From positions 1 through 64,000 of the IMG/VR virus record IMGVR_UViG_3300044716_000122: 64,000 bases of DNA; one strand, written 5' to 3'. Origin of the DNA: a virus. Of the stretch, positions 1 through 8,008 are shown one piece after another. Position 1 is the stretch's first letter. Each line of letters begins with the position of its first letter. Position numbers and translations under genes: made by a program. Under the pieces are notes generated by a model. It saw only the letters and a list, made by a program, of their open reading frames with translations. It did not search any database and had not been told where the DNA came from.

Positions 1-1
1 T

Positions 2-115
2 ACAGACCCTAAAGAATGGGAGATGAAGTATCAACCGTACGAAGAAGCAGAACTTGATTGCCTTAAAAAATTAATTGAGATAGTAAAAACACACGAAGGA
101 GGTAACAATGGCTAA
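2..115 (+). CDS. C-terminal end of a gene entering from the left (partial)
   Basis: An open frame runs in from the left edge and stops at TAA 113-115. It gives about 37 residues, charged and predicted helical, ending in THEGGNNG. It overlaps the ATG of the next gene by 8 bases, which is typical of tightly packed phage operons. The Shine-Dalgarno-like AAGGAGG at 98-104 lies inside its last codons and serves the next gene. Too little of the protein is present to assign a function, and the frame is called only because it stays open and is properly spaced. Confidence 0.5.
   Translation, partial: TDPKEWEMKYQPYEEAELDCLKKLIEIVKTHEGGNNG
98..104 (+). promoter_or_regulatory. Strong Shine-Dalgarno sequence (AAGGAGG)
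   Basis: AAGGAGG lies three bases upstream of the ATG at 108. It stands out because most other genes here start after A/C-rich leaders with no anti-16S complement. It fixes the start of the following gene at 108. Confidence 0.6.
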
Positions 116-434
116 AGAATCTATATCCTCCTTTATTGAAAAGTTACTTAGTGAAGCATCTCCTGAACAAATGGAAGCTACAAGCAAACAAATGGAGCCT
201 CTAGGTCCAAAAGCAGAAGCTCATGACTTAGTTCTATCTTTTTATTACAGCCTTCCTAATAACGGAAGTTTAAATCATGGTATTAATAGCTGTGACTCTC
301 GTTATAAGGAAGGTGTTGTATGTGCTGGAATAGCTACTAAGCGAATTATCTTAGCCCTAGAAGCCCACAGTTGGCAAAACAGAAATGAAATAGCACACTA
401 TAAGGAAATTTTAAAAGAAATAGAACTACTATGA
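108..434 (+). CDS. Hypothetical small early protein, 108 aa
   Basis: The 108-aa acidic protein has no motif that I recognise and no signal peptide or membrane segment. The start at 108 is supported by AAGGAGG just upstream. The stop overlaps the next start as ATGA (431-434), so the pair is probably translationally coupled. It lies in the accessory run of small genes ahead of the replication block, where phages often carry host-takeover proteins; that role is only inferred from position. Confidence 0.65.
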   Translation: MAKESISSFIEKLLSEASPEQMEATSKQMEPLGPKAEAHDLVLSFYYSLPNNGSLNHGINSCDSRYKEGVVCAGIATKRIILALEAHSWQNRNEIAHYKEILKEIELL

Positions 435-784
435 GTAAAATAAAACAAACTAAAATACCAATGATCCTAACTGAGGATGGTATATTTAAAATTGCTGTTG
501 AGCAAGGAGTAATTGAAAACGAATTTAACTGGAAGTTAGTTAGAGAACGTGATGGCTTAGTTAACCAGTCTAAAGAAATTCTTTGGTTAGAGTTTGATGA
601 GAAAGGTAAGTTTAAAGAGAAACATGATGAGCCTGCTATAGGACGTTCATTACTTATGTCTCCTTTTAATGCTTACTTTACTTGGCAGACAACAGATATT
701 ACAGAAATAATTGAATCATCAGAGGATAGTTCGTATCTTAAATTCAATACAAGAAACAGTGTATACGAATTATTTAAACTATGA
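431..784 (+). CDS. Hypothetical small early protein, 117 aa
   Basis: The 117-aa soluble protein has alternating hydrophobic and charged segments and two aromatic-rich stretches (ILWLEFDEKG, AYFTWQTTD), suggesting a compact mixed alpha/beta fold. I do not recognise a family. It is coupled by ATGA overlaps on both sides: its start sits in the stop of the preceding gene, and its stop (782-784) lies in the start of the small membrane protein. It belongs to the accessory early operon. Confidence 0.65.
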   Translation: MSKIKQTKIPMILTEDGIFKIAVEQGVIENEFNWKLVRERDGLVNQSKEILWLEFDEKGKFKEKHDEPAIGRSLLMSPFNAYFTWQTTDITEIIESSEDSSYLKFNTRNSVYELFKL

Positions 785-957
785 AAACACTATCACTATT
801 TATTTTTAAACTAACTTTATTAGTCTGTTTGTTTTTCCTAGGATTTATAGGGCTTATAGTCAACATAGGCTACCTATTTGTAGAACTATTTGATAGTTGG
901 ATTAATTCTATTTGTGGTAAAATAGAAGATAAACTTGACAAATTAAGAGTACTTTAG
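781..957 (+). CDS. Small membrane protein, 58 aa
   Basis: ATG 781 to TAG 955-957 encodes 58 residues. Residues 4-36 are a long hydrophobic stretch rich in Leu, Phe, Ile and Val, enough for one membrane helix or a hairpin, followed by a charged tail of about 20 residues ending KLDKLRVL. The start overlaps the previous stop as ATGA. Small one-helix phage membrane proteins can act in superinfection exclusion or membrane remodelling, but nothing here tells which. The alternative is a spurious frame, made less likely by the coupled start and the classic membrane-protein composition. Confidence 0.6.
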   Translation: MKTLSLFIFKLTLLVCLFFLGFIGLIVNIGYLFVELFDSWINSICGKIEDKLDKLRVL

Positions 958-963
958 ATTATT

Positions 964-1185
964 ATGACAATAGAAACAGAATTAAAACTAGATTTACAAG
1001 GTTATACTCCTAAACAGTATGCTGCTCTTATTCTAAAAGATGACTTTGGCTACAGCCATGAGAAAGCAGGAATACAACTAGGTATTAGCCGTTATGCATT
1101 TGCCATACTCTATAAAAGAGCTAAAACTAAACCAGACACACGTTATGCTTACAGAAATATCTTACTACTGCGAAAAGCGACCTGA
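964..1185 (+). CDS. Hypothetical 73-aa protein with possible helix-turn-helix
   Basis: The 73-residue basic protein has a central stretch at about residues 31-55 (HEKAGIQLGISRYAFAILYK). It resembles the turn and recognition helix of sigma region 4 or resolvase-type HTH domains, which suggests DNA binding. It ends inside the following acetyltransferase gene. The resemblance is from reading only, and a non-specific small helical protein is the alternative. Confidence 0.5.
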   Translation: MTIETELKLDLQGYTPKQYAALILKDDFGYSHEKAGIQLGISRYAFAILYKRAKTKPDTRYAYRNILLLRKAT

Positions 1186-1627
1186 GTTTTTTGACTTTAT
1201 CTCAAACCACTTTAAAGTTGTATTTACAGAGAAATCCTTTAATGATTCCAACTTATCCGTGCATGCTATCCAAGATGGATATGATATAGCAGCTGTATTG
1301 TTAATGAAGAAGAAAAAAGTAGGATACCGTATTACCTTTATTCACGTAGCAGAGAAGTATCAAAGACAAAGAATAGGTAAGTTTCTTTTATCTTTAGCTC
1401 ATGAACATGCTTTAAGGGAAAATAAGAGCCCTGTCAATATAATCACTAGAGTTAAAGCAAATAACTTAACTTCGTTAAACTTCTTTATTAATGCAGGATA
1501 CACTTTTAAAACTTTTGAGTGTAGACATGAAACAATTGAGATTAACGGAGAGATTACAACAACAATTAAACCAGCTTATATATTAACTTATGACTTCAGA
1601 AACGAGATTATTGTTAAACAGGATTAA
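1145..1627 (+). CDS. GNAT-family N-acetyltransferase
   Basis: GNAT enzymes move an acetyl group from acetyl-CoA to an amine on a small molecule or protein. The core is clear: a beta-4-like strand (YRITFIHVAEKY), the acetyl-CoA loop QRQRIGKFLL matching the Q/R-x-x-G-x-G/A motif, then NLTSLNFFINAGYTF, the usual motif B with the N-x-x-S/A-x-x-x-Y/F-x-x-x-G-F pattern. ATG 1145 gives 160 residues and a 41-base overlap with the previous gene; an upstream ATG at 1094 would add 17 residues and a longer overlap. The substrate is unknown. Phage GNATs are proposed to modify host proteins or DNA-modifying machinery. Confidence 0.8.
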   Translation: MLTEISYYCEKRPEFFDFISNHFKVVFTEKSFNDSNLSVHAIQDGYDIAAVLLMKKKKVGYRITFIHVAEKYQRQRIGKFLLSLAHEHALRENKSPVNIITRVKANNLTSLNFFINAGYTFKTFECRHETIEINGEITTTIKPAYILTYDFRNEIIVKQD

Positions 1628-1991
1628 AACTCCTGATGGTACTATCTTGACTTCTTATAATAGACATGACTACCTAACCCATAAAGATGCTATAACCAAA
1701 GAGGTTCTTATGGTAGACGGAGGTAATGACTATATAAGAAGGCATGTAGGCACTTACGAAGAGCTAAGCGTCTATGACGATGGCTCACACTTAACTAGAA
1801 GGTCAGCTTTACATTGGGGTACTAGAGGTAAGGATAATAAACAACCCTTAACCTATAAACCAATCAAAGACCTAGATTCAGATCATATAGAAGCTATTCT
1901 AAGAACACAAACCCAGATTTCTGAGTTTTATAAACAAGTGTTTAAAGAAGAGTTGAAATATAGATTTGACGAAAAAGCAGAAAAGCTTTAA
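1590..1991 (+). CDS. Conserved phage hypothetical protein, 133 aa
   Basis: The 133-aa protein starts within the last codons of the GNAT gene. It contains a distinctive run, TSYNRHDYLTHKDAITKEV, then VDGGNDYIRR and SALHWGTRGKDNKQPLTY, followed by a helical tail (DHIEAILRTQTQISEFYKQVF). I have the impression of a widespread phage family with the same order of motifs (HDY, MVDGG, WGTRGK), but no biochemical role is known to me. Invariant-looking His, Asp and Gly residues could suggest a small enzymatic or nucleotide-binding protein; that is inference. Confidence 0.65.
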   Translation: MTSETRLLLNRIKTPDGTILTSYNRHDYLTHKDAITKEVLMVDGGNDYIRRHVGTYEELSVYDDGSHLTRRSALHWGTRGKDNKQPLTYKPIKDLDSDHIEAILRTQTQISEFYKQVFKEELKYRFDEKAEKL

Positions 1992-2000
1992 CTTTGAGAT

Positions 2001-2222
2001 ATGTCACCAGAAACTCAAGCCCTCGCCCTAGAGATTGAAATCAAAAGTTTAGGATTTCAAGTAGACAGAACAATGTACAGAAAGATTGCTAATCTTATGA
2101 TAGACAAGATCATACTAGAGTACGAAGATATGTCTAAGTACTTTGATGGAAATAACAAGTCTATTAACAATGCTGTGTTATACTGGAAACAAGTTAAACA
2201 ACACACTAACGATGAGGTGTAA
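2001..2222 (+). CDS. Hypothetical 73-aa helical protein
   Basis: This small charged protein is probably all-helical (ETQALALEIEIKSLGFQVDR, then YRKIANLMIDKIILEYEDM). No family is recognised. It sits in the same tightly packed early operon and overlaps the start of the following small membrane ORF by about 11 bases. Confidence 0.5.
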   Translation: MSPETQALALEIEIKSLGFQVDRTMYRKIANLMIDKIILEYEDMSKYFDGNNKSINNAVLYWKQVKQHTNDEV

Positions 2223-2376
2223 ACTTAGACTGATTAGATTTAAAATAAACAACACTAACTGTATGAGTAGCACTCAGTTCCTCGCCTACTCTCTTCTCTC
2301 TATTTCCCTTTTGTCCATAGTAATAGCAATGTTTGCTAATCTATGGAGTATCTTTGTGGAATGGAGTACACACTAA
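2212..2376 (+). CDS. Tiny membrane protein, about 54 aa
   Basis: Starting at ATG 2212 (an alternative is 2263), the product has a basic N-terminus (MRCKLRLIRFK) and one strongly hydrophobic segment, FLAYSLLSISLLSIVIAMFA, long enough to cross the membrane, then a short tail WSIFVEWSTH. The basic-in pattern would put the N-terminus in the cytoplasm. It is the second tiny membrane protein in this early region. A frame open by chance cannot be excluded. Confidence 0.4.
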   Translation: MRCKLRLIRFKINNTNCMSSTQFLAYSLLSISLLSIVIAMFANLWSIFVEWSTH

Positions 2377-2558
2377 GTGAAGAAGGTACAGTCATTGAAT
2401 TTCATCTGATTGTTAAGACAATGCACAAAAACGAAGATTACAAGTTTTACTCGGAAAAAGAACGAGATAAAGCACACAAGAAAGCCCTAGGAGAAAAGAA
2501 TTTATTACTCGTTCATTGTTACAAACACGACAGCGAAGAAATACCAGAAAACATTTAA
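2361..2558 (+). CDS. Hypothetical small protein, 65-71 aa
   Basis: This is the last gene before a terminator. ATG 2361 gives 65 residues; ATG 2343 would add six. The protein reads as two or three beta strands (MEYTLSEEGTVIEFHLIV) followed by a Lys/Glu-rich helix (YSEKERDKAHKKALGEK) and a strand (NLLLVHCYKHD). No family is recognised. Confidence 0.55.
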   Translation: MEYTLSEEGTVIEFHLIVKTMHKNEDYKFYSEKERDKAHKKALGEKNLLLVHCYKHDSEEIPENI

Positions 2559-2578
2559 ATTAAACTTAACTACACAAT

Positions 2579-2603
2579 AAAGCACCTCTAGGGGTGCTTT
2601 TTT
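2579..2603 (+). terminator. Rho-independent terminator ending the first early operon
   Basis: The 8-bp stem AAAGCACC/GGTGCTTT with a 6-base loop runs straight into six T residues. It ends the small-gene operon about 20 bases after its last stop codon and separates it from the 680-aa gene. Confidence 0.85.
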
Positions 2604-2637
2604 CATTTAAACTAAACTAAACTAACCTAAACAAAAT

Positions 2638-4680
2638 ATGCCAAACCAACAAATTATTGATGATCCATTCTCTTCGGAGTTTATGGAAACTGCAAACAAA
2701 GAAATGCAAACTATTCATGTATCTGCTGCTTCTATACCTAGAAGGAGAGTAAAGCAGGATAAGTTTGTTCTACACGCTGACTTAAAGAAAAGATTAATTA
2801 AACTTATTAGTACTAATGTACCTGAGCAAGTAAAAGAAATTGCTCAGCAAATTATAGATTTAACGCACGTACCTACTTTAAACAAGTATTGTAACTATCT
2901 AGGGTTATCTCAAGCTGACTATACTAAAATTTCTTATTTAGATGAAGATCGTAAGAATCGTTTAGATGGTCAAGTGGGTATTCAACACATTATTAAGCCT
3001 GGAACAGAAGCTGTATTTCACTACAGAAGAAATTACGTAAGTCATGAACCTGATCATGGTCACTATGATTGTAAACTAGTTTTAACTGCTAGACACCTAG
3101 GAGGAGATGTTTTTCCTATTAAGGGATTTTTACCTGAAAACAAAGAATTTACAGTAACTTCTTATCTATGGGAAAATGGCCAAAGAACACAGAATGAACA
3201 TGTTTTTAACTTTGAATTTAAAAATACCTTCTTGGAAAAAGATTCAAGGCCTCTAAGGATTAGAAACTCTAGGTTAGTGTCTAGTGCATCTTTTCATGTA
3301 GATCAATCAGGATACGAAGGTACTGGAGGATATAATCTATTAGGCGTAAGTTTTAATAAAACTGAAACTAAAGTTAAAGAAGTATGGAACTACAAACAAA
3401 GATACCACACTTCAGTAGGTAAGATTGTTCGTAGGTTATTTGGAGATACTTATAGCGATAGAGATATTACTGCTTTTGCAGAAGCCTATGCTAGTCTAAT
3501 TACTGTAAGCAATCCTTTGTATGATTTTGCTATTATTGACGGAGATGCTATCAAAGATGCCTATCACTTTGAGAACTATGCAGCTACATCAGGTACTCTA
3601 GGAAGCTCTTGTATGCGTCACAGATCATGTCAAAACTACTTTGACATCTATACTAAGTTTCCAGACAAAGTAAAGATGGCTGTGCTTAAAAGAGGTAGTA
3701 AGATTGCTGCTCGTTCTATCATGTGGAACATTGAAGGTAAGTTTATGTTTGACCGTATTTACTATACAACAAACGAAACACAAAACTTACTCAGGAACAC
3801 ATTAGAAGCTGCAGGATACTCTACTCTTTTCTCTGTAGGAGGAAACTACTCTATGGAGATAGATTTAGAAGGAATAACTAAGTTCCCTTATCTAGATACT
3901 TTATGTAGCTATGACCTAGCTAGAAAAATACTTACCAATGGTTGTATAGAAGGTCCTCGTTATGAGTTTAGAAACACTGGAGGTGATTACTATCAATATA
4001 ATAGTTATAATGTAGATGAAGATGAAGACAGTGACTATACCTGTAGTTGCTGTGATAATACTGTACATTATGATGATACTATTTACATTGATAGAGGTCA
4101 ATATCGTGATCTAAGAGTATGTGAAGATTGTGCTATTTATTCAGAGTCAACTGGAGAATATCATACCACTCAAGATGACACAGTTAGCACTTATCAAGAT
4201 GATTCTATTTTAACAGATGAAGGTATTAGACTAGTTGATAATACATGGGCACACCAAGATGATCCTGAACTTAGGCAATTTGAGAATGACTTTGGTTATT
4301 TTATCTTAGATCAACATGACTATCTAACTGATGGCAATGTATATTATCACCCAAATGATGAGAATAAGCCAGAAGATCTCTATGATAGCGAAGAAGTAGA
4401 AAGAAGAAACAAAGAAAGATTGTCTCAGATTATGGCAAATAACTCTCTATCAGGTACTCTTACTACTAATTCTACTAATTCTACTATTAACATCCATAGT
4501 AGTAGTAATGTTGGTATTGGAAATTTAGGTATTGGAACCTATCTACTAAATACAAATACTATTACTAGTACTACTAATTACTCGAATTTTTCTTTTGTAA
4601 ACGAAAATCAACCTGAATCAGAAGAAATAATAGAAGTAGAAGCGATGGTAGAAGACAATAATGAAGAACACTTAATTTAA
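2638..4680 (+). CDS. Conserved 680-aa phage protein with SCMR motif and zinc ribbon
   Basis: This large soluble protein opens a new unit after the terminator, behind an (AAACT)n-type leader. Its middle contains the stretch SGTLGSSCMRHRSCQNYFDI, then GSKIAARSIMWN and FMFDRIYYTT. I recall similar cysteine/arginine blocks in other large phage proteins of unknown function. Near residues 460-500 is a treble-clef or ribbon-like Cys set (CSCC and, about 25 residues later, CEDC), likely binding zinc. The C-terminal part becomes acidic and then a Ser/Thr/Asn/Gly low-complexity tail (about residues 600-650), built from ACT/AGT triplets. A role in replication, transcription or RNA handling is plausible only from neighbours. 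Confidence 0.75.
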   Translation: MPNQQIIDDPFSSEFMETANKEMQTIHVSAASIPRRRVKQDKFVLHADLKKRLIKLISTNVPEQVKEIAQQIIDLTHVPTLNKYCNYLGLSQADYTKISYLDEDRKNRLDGQVGIQHIIKPGTEAVFHYRRNYVSHEPDHGHYDCKLVLTARHLGGDVFPIKGFLPENKEFTVTSYLWENGQRTQNEHVFNFEFKNTFLEKDSRPLRIRNSRLVSSASFHVDQSGYEGTGGYNLLGVSFNKTETKVKEVWNYKQRYHTSVGKIVRRLFGDTYSDRDITAFAEAYASLITVSNPLYDFAIIDGDAIKDAYHFENYAATSGTLGSSCMRHRSCQNYFDIYTKFPDKVKMAVLKRGSKIAARSIMWNIEGKFMFDRIYYTTNETQNLLRNTLEAAGYSTLFSVGGNYSMEIDLEGITKFPYLDTLCSYDLARKILTNGCIEGPRYEFRNTGGDYYQYNSYNVDEDEDSDYTCSCCDNTVHYDDTIYIDRGQYRDLRVCEDCAIYSESTGEYHTTQDDTVSTYQDDSILTDEGIRLVDNTWAHQDDPELRQFENDFGYFILDQHDYLTDGNVYYHPNDENKPEDLYDSEEVERRNKERLSQIMANNSLSGTLTTNSTNSTINIHSSSNVGIGNLGIGTYLLNTNTITSTTNYSNFSFVNENQPESEEIIEVEAMVEDNNEEHLI

Positions 4681-4691
4681 AAAAACAAAAA

Positions 4692-6113
4692 ATGACTTAT
4701 AAATATAAAAGCAAAGAACTAGGTGAACTAGATGATACATTAAAAGGAAATTTCCCTGTAGACTTTGATCTACTGTTTGATATTATGTATCAACAAAGCC
4801 CCACCTACCAGCCAGAGATGGAGAAACTTAAAAAGAATTGGCTTATAAGTCTTATTTCTCAGATAGACGGAGTAACAGTAGAAGAGAAAGGCGGTAATAT
4901 CTATTGCACAAAAGGAGAAGCCGAGTATTATCCTACTGTAGTAGCTCACTATGACACAGCTCAAGACTACCATGTAGGCATGCGTATCTTTAAGACAGAT
5001 AAGTGGATTTTCGGCTTTGATGACTTCAGAGGCGAACAATGTGGCTTAGGTCTCGATGACTCTGTAGGTGTATGCTTTGCTATTCAGATGCTTAAGATGA
5101 TGCCTGTATGTAAGGTATTTTTGCCTTATGGTGAGGAAAGAGGTCTAGTAGGTACTAACTGTTGTGATATGTCTTTCTTTGACAACTCTCTAGTAGTTAC
5201 TCAGCTAGATCGTAGATCTTATACAACAGACTTCATCCAGTATACTAACGGGTATCAAGTGTGGAATCCTGAACATCTTACCCTTATTGAACCTTTGATG
5301 AACAAATATGGATACAAGCCTGCTTCAGGTACAGCTACTGACGTAGGTGGACTTCGTAGAAGGGGACTTAAAGTTTCTTCTCACAACTTATCTTGTGGTT
5401 ACTTTAACGAGCATGGAGATACTGAGGTAGCTAGTGTTAATCTAATGATCAACGCTTTTAGCTTTGCTTATGAGATGCTTACAATGTTGGCTGAAAGAAA
5501 CATTCCACTCGAATTTCCTCTTCCTTCTTTTGACCTTCCTAAGCATTCTGGTAAAAAGTCACATAGTAGTGAGTCTCATCTAGGCTTAGGTGCTAAGCAA
5601 ATTAGCATGTGGGACAGCTATGATGACTATTACTATGATCAGGTTAAGGGAGACTTTGTAAAAACAGAAGATAAAACAAAAGATCCCTTCTATTGGGAAG
5701 ATGATGGGAAGACCTCTAAAGACGTTAAATCTGTTGAAGATGACATGGATGACCTTGCAGCCTATGAAATGTACAATGAATGGGTTATGAGTGTTTATCC
5801 TGAGATGTCTTTACCTGCACATAGGAAAGAACTTACTCACCTCTCTCAGTACTACTGTGCAGATGGAGTAGACTTTAAAGTAAAAGACCTATCCTCTACA
5901 ACAGTAGATGAATCTCTTATGGATGAAGGTATATGTCCTATTTGTTTAGGACATGCTATACAAATCACGAATGACTTGTTACTTGAGACTGTTTGTACAG
6001 ATTGTGAAAGTGTTTTTAACATACCCAAAGACGTATTAGAGGCATATGAGTATGACTTTCATCAAGTGTGGACTGGTAAGAAAGATTTCTTAGAGATTAA
6101 GGGGTTAGCTTAG
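4692..6113 (+). CDS. M20/M28-like zinc aminopeptidase with C-terminal zinc ribbon
   Basis: The order of metal ligands of di-zinc M20/M28/M42 exopeptidases is visible: AHYDT (His86, Asp88), GLDDSVG (Asp122/123), YGEERG (Glu148/149), QLDRR (Asp173) and NEHGDTE (His241). These enzymes remove amino acids from peptides or hydrolyse related amides. Only about 65 residues separate Asp173 from His241, so the large M20 dimerisation domain is absent and the fold is closer to the compact M28 type. After a charged linker, Cys415/418 and Cys435/438 form a zinc ribbon, unusual for a peptidase. There is no signal peptide, so it probably acts in the cytoplasm. The substrate is unknown. Confidence 0.8.
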   Translation: MTYKYKSKELGELDDTLKGNFPVDFDLLFDIMYQQSPTYQPEMEKLKKNWLISLISQIDGVTVEEKGGNIYCTKGEAEYYPTVVAHYDTAQDYHVGMRIFKTDKWIFGFDDFRGEQCGLGLDDSVGVCFAIQMLKMMPVCKVFLPYGEERGLVGTNCCDMSFFDNSLVVTQLDRRSYTTDFIQYTNGYQVWNPEHLTLIEPLMNKYGYKPASGTATDVGGLRRRGLKVSSHNLSCGYFNEHGDTEVASVNLMINAFSFAYEMLTMLAERNIPLEFPLPSFDLPKHSGKKSHSSESHLGLGAKQISMWDSYDDYYYDQVKGDFVKTEDKTKDPFYWEDDGKTSKDVKSVEDDMDDLAAYEMYNEWVMSVYPEMSLPAHRKELTHLSQYYCADGVDFKVKDLSSTTVDESLMDEGICPICLGHAIQITNDLLLETVCTDCESVFNIPKDVLEAYEYDFHQVWTGKKDFLEIKGLA

Positions 6114-6121
6114 TCTACTCC

Positions 6122-6151
6122 TTAATCGTAAATCTACAATTAAACGATTAA
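6122..6151 (+). other. Inverted repeat TTAATCGT...ACGATTAA
   Basis: A perfect 8-bp inverted repeat with a 14-base spacer lies in the 53-base gap between the peptidase gene and the next ORF. It is AT-rich and not followed by T residues on the plus strand, so it is a poor terminator. An operator or mRNA-stabilising hairpin is equally possible. Confidence 0.35.
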
Positions 6152-6166
6152 AATCAACTAAATTTT

Positions 6167-6436
6167 ATGGAAAATGAATATTATGGAGATAGTCTGGAAT
6201 CAACCCCAGACTATCTTTTTATGAAAAAAATGTGGATGGAAGACTTGGAAAAAGTTGAAGAATCCGTTATCTTTGTAGACCCGCCTAAGTTTAATAAAGA
6301 GAGATTATTCAAAGGCATAAACGTAATTTTAACCACAACAGAAAATGAAGAAAACATTCTACGAAGTCCTATGGGAACTAGCAGTCAAAGAGAAAATGAT
6401 AGACAAGTGGATTTACGAAGACAAACTTCTGAATAA
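6167..6436 (+). CDS. Hypothetical 89-aa protein overlapping the next gene
   Basis: The acidic 89-aa protein has a first part (residues 1-60) that looks protein-like: DYLFMKKMWMEDLEKVEES, then VIFVDPPKFNKERLF. Its last 30 residues (RSPMGTSSQRENDRQVDL and on) read like a shadow of the following gene's frame. The overlap of 92 bases is unusually long for this genome. Either both genes are real, or the downstream gene starts later (for example ATG 6396). No family is recognised. Confidence 0.5.
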   Translation: MENEYYGDSLESTPDYLFMKKMWMEDLEKVEESVIFVDPPKFNKERLFKGINVILTTTENEENILRSPMGTSSQRENDRQVDLRRQTSE

Positions 6437-6893
6437 TGGAACCACTTTTAGTTGGACACCTAAAGCACTTGAAGAACTTGACATAAGTGAAGTAATATCT
6501 GCACTTAAAGTTGCTAGACATTCTGATCCTATTAAAGTAATTGCAAATCCAACACCACAACCTGAAATACCTATCACATGGGTAACAGAGTTTATCGCTA
6601 AGTTTAGTGCAAAGAACATAGGAGTATCAGGAAAGACTACTGACAAGGTGAGTGTGGTTAAACGATTGATTAAATTCTTAGCAGAGTACGATTACACTCT
6701 AGATGAAATAGCCAAGGCTACTGACCTTTACATAGATACCTTGAAAGGACAAGGATCTATTAGGTATATCAGAGAGTGTGGGTACTTTATCTCTAAGAAG
6801 ATTGATGGAGTAGAGCAAAGCGACTTAGCTAAGTGGTGTGAAGAGTTAAAGAATGGTACTGGACCTGCTTACAATAGCCATCAAATTCTATAA
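6345..6893 (+). CDS. Putative helicase loader or helicase-associated protein
   Basis: The 182-aa, mostly helical protein lies two bases upstream of the DnaB-like helicase gene, which is where phages often keep helicase loaders or a split DnaB N-terminal domain. The C-terminal half (TLDEIAKATDLYIDTLKGQG, then YIRECGYFISKKI and LAKWCEELKNG) resembles regions I associate with phage replication-initiation (DnaD/loader-like) proteins. I see no Walker motif, so it is not a DnaC-type ATPase. The loader role is inferred from context and a weak resemblance. Confidence 0.55.
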   Translation: MKKTFYEVLWELAVKEKMIDKWIYEDKLLNNGTTFSWTPKALEELDISEVISALKVARHSDPIKVIANPTPQPEIPITWVTEFIAKFSAKNIGVSGKTTDKVSVVKRLIKFLAEYDYTLDEIAKATDLYIDTLKGQGSIRYIRECGYFISKKIDGVEQSDLAKWCEELKNGTGPAYNSHQIL

Positions 6894-6895
6894 AG

Positions 6896-8002
6896 ATGAA
6901 CTTTGAAAGTATAATTTCCCAAATAGAAAGAAATAAGATAATCAAAGAAGCAGGAGGGATAACATCTATTGCTCCTCCCTTTCCTAGATTAGCTCAGTAT
7001 TATGGAGGATTTACTAAAGGTTCTATTACTTGTATTACTGCTGCATCAGGTGTAGGTAAGTCAAAGTTTGCAAAATACATGACTATCGTAAACATCTACA
7101 AAGCAACAAGAAATACAGAAATTACTCCTAAGATATTTTATTTTGCTTTAGAAGAAAGTGCTACTGACTTTTGGCTATCTTTTATCTCTATTTATTTATA
7201 TCAGAATCACAACATTACTGTTACTGTACAGCAATTAAAATCTATAGGAAACTATAGTGTAAGTTCTGAGTTAATGACTAAGATAAGAGCTGCAGAAACC
7301 TTTATTACTAATTTACAAAACATTGTAGATGTTATAGATTATATAAGGAATCCTACAGGTATAGCTAAGTACGTAAAATCGTACTTCGATAATCCAGATG
7401 TAGGAGAAAACATCTACAAAGACTTAGATGATGGTAGAAGAATTACTACAGGCTACAGATACAGATCTGAAGATCATTGGGTATTCTTTGTACTAGACCA
7501 CATTAGTCTTTTATCTAACGAGATAGCTCCTGACACTAAGATGAAGTTAAGTTCCTATCAGACTTTTGACTTTATGATTAAGGATTATGTATTAGACGTC
7601 TTTTCTAAGCGATACAAGATGGCTAGTATTATTGTCCATCAACAGACTCCTGCATCAGAAAAGCAAACCTACACCTACAAGGGACAGTTAATGGAAGAGA
7701 AGCTAGAACCTTCTATGGAAGAACTCCACATTAACAAAGGTGTACACCAAGACTACGAAGTAGTTCTAGGTTTATTTAGTCCAACAAGATATAACATAGC
7801 AGTTCATAATGGCTATGATGTAGCATTACTCGGTAACAAATACCGTTCTCTTAAATTCCTTAAAGATCGTTACTATGGCTTAGAAAATTCAAGCGTAGGA
7901 CTTTACTTTAATGGAGCTAACGGAAAGTTTGACGAGTTACCAAAGCCTGAAGAGATGAATAATCCTGTAGGTAATTATTATGAAAAGTATTTAAAAATGT
8001 AA
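6896..8002 (+). CDS. DnaB-like replicative helicase core (RecA-fold ATPase)
   Basis: The protein has the architecture of a DnaB/SF4 helicase C-terminal domain. Walker A is TAASGVGKSKFAK (Lys55, Ser56). It is followed by the catalytic glutamate block FYFALEES, Walker B FFVLDH (about residue 200), and VHQQTP (about 250) at the position of the sensor motif that touches DNA. At 368 aa it is shorter than a bacterial DnaB and lacks the N-terminal primase-interaction domain, which the 182-aa neighbour may replace. It would unwind the phage replication fork together with the primase and DNA polymerase downstream. Confidence 0.85.
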   Translation: MNFESIISQIERNKIIKEAGGITSIAPPFPRLAQYYGGFTKGSITCITAASGVGKSKFAKYMTIVNIYKATRNTEITPKIFYFALEESATDFWLSFISIYLYQNHNITVTVQQLKSIGNYSVSSELMTKIRAAETFITNLQNIVDVIDYIRNPTGIAKYVKSYFDNPDVGENIYKDLDDGRRITTGYRYRSEDHWVFFVLDHISLLSNEIAPDTKMKLSSYQTFDFMIKDYVLDVFSKRYKMASIIVHQQTPASEKQTYTYKGQLMEEKLEPSMEELHINKGVHQDYEVVLGLFSPTRYNIAVHNGYDVALLGNKYRSLKFLKDRYYGLENSSVGLYFNGANGKFDELPKPEEMNNPVGNYYEKYLKM

Positions 8003-8008
8003 AAGCCT

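Noticed and set aside
3916-4101. Minus-strand open frame with Ile/Val-rich translation inside the 680-aa gene
   Set aside because: It is the antisense reading of AT-rich codons in a clearly coding plus-strand gene; no start context or motif supports it.
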